Shown one piece after another: positions 62,257-64,000 of a stretch of DNA of 64,000 nt (positions are counted from its first letter, which is position 1; each line of letters begins with the position of its first letter). Source of the DNA: Knufia peltigerae (taxonomy: Eukaryota > Ascomycota > Eurotiomycetes > Chaetothyriales > Trichomeriaceae); assembly GCA_030247855.1 (NCBI GenBank), contig JAPDRN010000075.1, positions 62,001 to 126,000 on the forward strand, read 5' to 3'. The notes below the pieces were generated by a model. It was not told where the DNA came from and made no database searches. It saw only the letters and a program-made list of their open reading frames with translations. Both the position numbers and the translations under genes were made by a program.

Positions 62257-63290
62257 ATGGGCAAAGTATCACAACATCAGCGACCTACCAGCAAACACTG
62301 CCCGGAGTGTGACCGCGTCTTTTCCAAAGTTGAACATCTCGACCGCCACCTGCGAACGCGTAATGCCGCGCCCTTTAGCCGCTTGCTAGAATTCTTTTGC
62401 TGATATCCTACAGATACTGGCGAGCGACCTTACGAATGCTCGGTCTGTGGAAAGCGCTATGCAAGAAGGTGAGTGTGCTTCGTCTTACCGTCCTTTGTCA
62501 AATCGTGTCGAGGGTGCCTTCTGTTACGTCATGCCATCTACGAAGTACTCTCTCTATATACTGCAAAGTACATATGCAAAAGGTTGAAGGAATCGATATT
62601 GACCGATGATCATGCGATAGCGACGTTTTACTACGACACTCACGACGACATCAACGAAGAGATGATTTTGCGACGACTGGCAGGCGTGATCGCGGCCAAG
62701 ATGCCGTTGCGGGCCACGACGATCATCGCGCACCAGATGCATACACCACATCCCAAGTTGAAGGTTTCGCGACACCGTCCATGGGCCATGATTTCGTCGA
62801 CAGCGCCAATGGCCAACAGGCCTGGCTCGGCAATGATCTCACACTTCAGCAAGGAAGTTTCAATGAGATGTCCCCCACGAATGCATTCGCCGTCGACCCA
62901 TCCTTGATGAATCCTCCCTCCAATGACTCCGTCGCCTACCAAAATTCCCCCTCGCAGGGCCATGGTTCCGATGGTGGCGTCCCGTTCGTATATGGCTACG
63001 ACTCCGACACATTCTGGAATGCACCGCCTTATTATCAAACAAATCAGCTAGATAACGCCGAAGTCAACGCAAGCTCCGAGAGTCATGCGCTCCACAATGA
63101 GGGCGTCTACAGCGTTCACTCTCGACATCCGAGTCTGACCGAGACAAACGTTGTTCGGACAAGCTGGGACAACATTGACCCAGAATTGATGTCAGGCTGG
63201 CAAGGGGTAGGTGGAAGTGATCATGCTCCAGTGAACGACGATCCACTACGATCCCCTGGACAGTACAGTCATTGGCCAGTCAACAAGTGA
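62257..63290 (+). CDS. C2H2 two-finger transcription factor, possibly truncated
   Basis: Three exons, 62257-62359, 62414-62468 and 62621-63290, encode 275 aa. Splicing assembles two tandem C2H2 fingers: C15, C18, H31, H35 and C43, C46, H59, H63, linked by HTGERPY. This pair followed by basic residues (RRHQRRDD) is typical of fungal regulators that bind short GC- or AG-rich sites. The remaining 210 residues are disordered and rich in Ser, Asn, Asp and Pro. Many relatives carry a fungal-specific regulatory domain of several hundred residues after such a linker; here a TGA ends the frame first. The same frame stays open for a further 43 codons after that stop, so truncation or an unseen intron is possible. 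It sits 321 bp downstream of the FAD monooxygenase gene. Confidence 0.75.
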
Positions 63291-64000
63291 TCCGAGTTCG
63301 TCGTTGCTCTATGCACCTACACCGCGCACGTGGCTGTACCAACGAAGATCGAGACTGAGGCACATCTCGTTGCGAATGCAATGAACGCAGGCGACTCGGC
63401 AAAATTTCAATGCTCGAATTAGGACAGGATGGGGAAATGGGTCTTCGAGCCTGGTTCAATGGTATGAGGCTGGAGCCTCCAGATCGTCCACGTGGTTACT
63501 ATCTCATGAATACATTAAGCCTTCAACAGTCGATCTTGGTCTAGACGAGACGGTAGGTTCCTTCCAATCTCCAATTCCGCAACCCAAAACTAGACTGACT
63601 CTCCTGGATAAACGCAGTCAAGGAGATGGACATCTTCGCATGTACGCCTCATATGTTGCGAAACGTCGAGAACTCTGTTCGATGGTGAACCGAGATGGTC
63701 GCTGACCAGAGTCCTGAGAGTCAGAGACCTTCTCTGCCATTCCCTGAGGGACACGGTGTTCGGCATCGCGCCATTGCCGTGTCTGAAGAGGCTCGTCCTC
63801 TACGTTTCGCAATCATTAGCGCCGGAACACGTGCAACAACGTCAAAATGTAACTCCTTCCAACCTTGGCAAAGAGGATTTTGTTCCCATTTCAGCCTCGA
63901 GCAGGTCAGATCAACAGCCAAGCGAAATGAGCAAGCTTAGGGCCCGAGTCAAGCATATTGTGAGAAGCTTTTGTTGAAAGAAAAGGAAGAGTGGAACAAT
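63291..64000. other. Region downstream of the C2H2 gene, possible remnant or continuation
   Basis: 710 bp to the window edge. The frame of the C2H2 gene continues open to about 63420 after its stop. An intron-like pair is visible (GTAGGT donor near 63551, CTGAC branch near 63595, CGCAG acceptor at 63619). The plus-strand frame ending at 63977 has no recognisable motif. This could be a remnant of a regulatory domain; I cannot build a gene model. Confidence 0.25.

Overview
This window is nuclear DNA of a filamentous ascomycete. The genes carry short introns (about 45-160 nt) with GTRNGT donors, CTRAC-type branch points and YAG acceptors. The families are fungal: Zn2Cys6 regulators, MFS permeases and a complete quinate (qut/qa) cluster. 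Gene density and aromatic or sugar-acid catabolic content would suit a Chaetothyriales-type black yeast, but that placement is inference. I saw no mobile element, CRISPR array or confident RNA gene. Exon boundaries below were read by hand from splice signals and reading-frame continuity; no transcript data were available.

Layout. 1-4.7 kb: the 5' end of an MFS sugar transporter, a levoglucosan-kinase/AnmK-like sugar kinase and a Zn2Cys6 regulator, possibly an anhydrosugar utilisation set. 4.8-8.4 kb: a six-exon gene joining a DUF2235 (Tle1-like) hydrolase domain that has lost its catalytic residues to a P-loop GTPase and a phospho-site-like tail. 10.2-23.4 kb: all seven qut genes in strict alternating orientation (C> <G E> <D B> <R A>). 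23.7-30.8 kb: a TfdA-like dioxygenase, an MFS sugar transporter and an intracellular GH5 exo-beta-1,3-glucanase. 31.3-42.1 kb: an anion-type MFS permease with an apparent 1-nt frameshift, a Zn2Cys6 regulator, a DUF1445 D-glutamate cyclase, a full-length 5-oxoprolinase and an EthD protein; the two enzymes are divergent and catalyse consecutive steps. 43-46 kb: ribosome biogenesis factor SLX9 and an unknown protein. 46.9-54.1 kb: an SDR lacking its catalytic Tyr, a 4CL-like acyl-CoA ligase, a kappa-class GST/HCCA isomerase and a long MFS exporter. 55-63.3 kb: a DUF1769 protein, a coiled-coil protein, an FAD aromatic monooxygenase and a two-finger C2H2 regulator.

How the genes work together. QutD imports quinate; QutB, QutE and QutC convert it through dehydroquinate and dehydroshikimate to protocatechuate; QutA activates and QutR represses. 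The D-glutamate cyclase would make 5-oxo-D-proline, which a 5-oxoprolinase could open to glutamate, with a neighbouring permease and regulator. Other oxidative genes (TfdA-like dioxygenase, FAD monooxygenase, CoA ligase, GST-kappa) fit a lifestyle on plant aromatics but are not tightly clustered.
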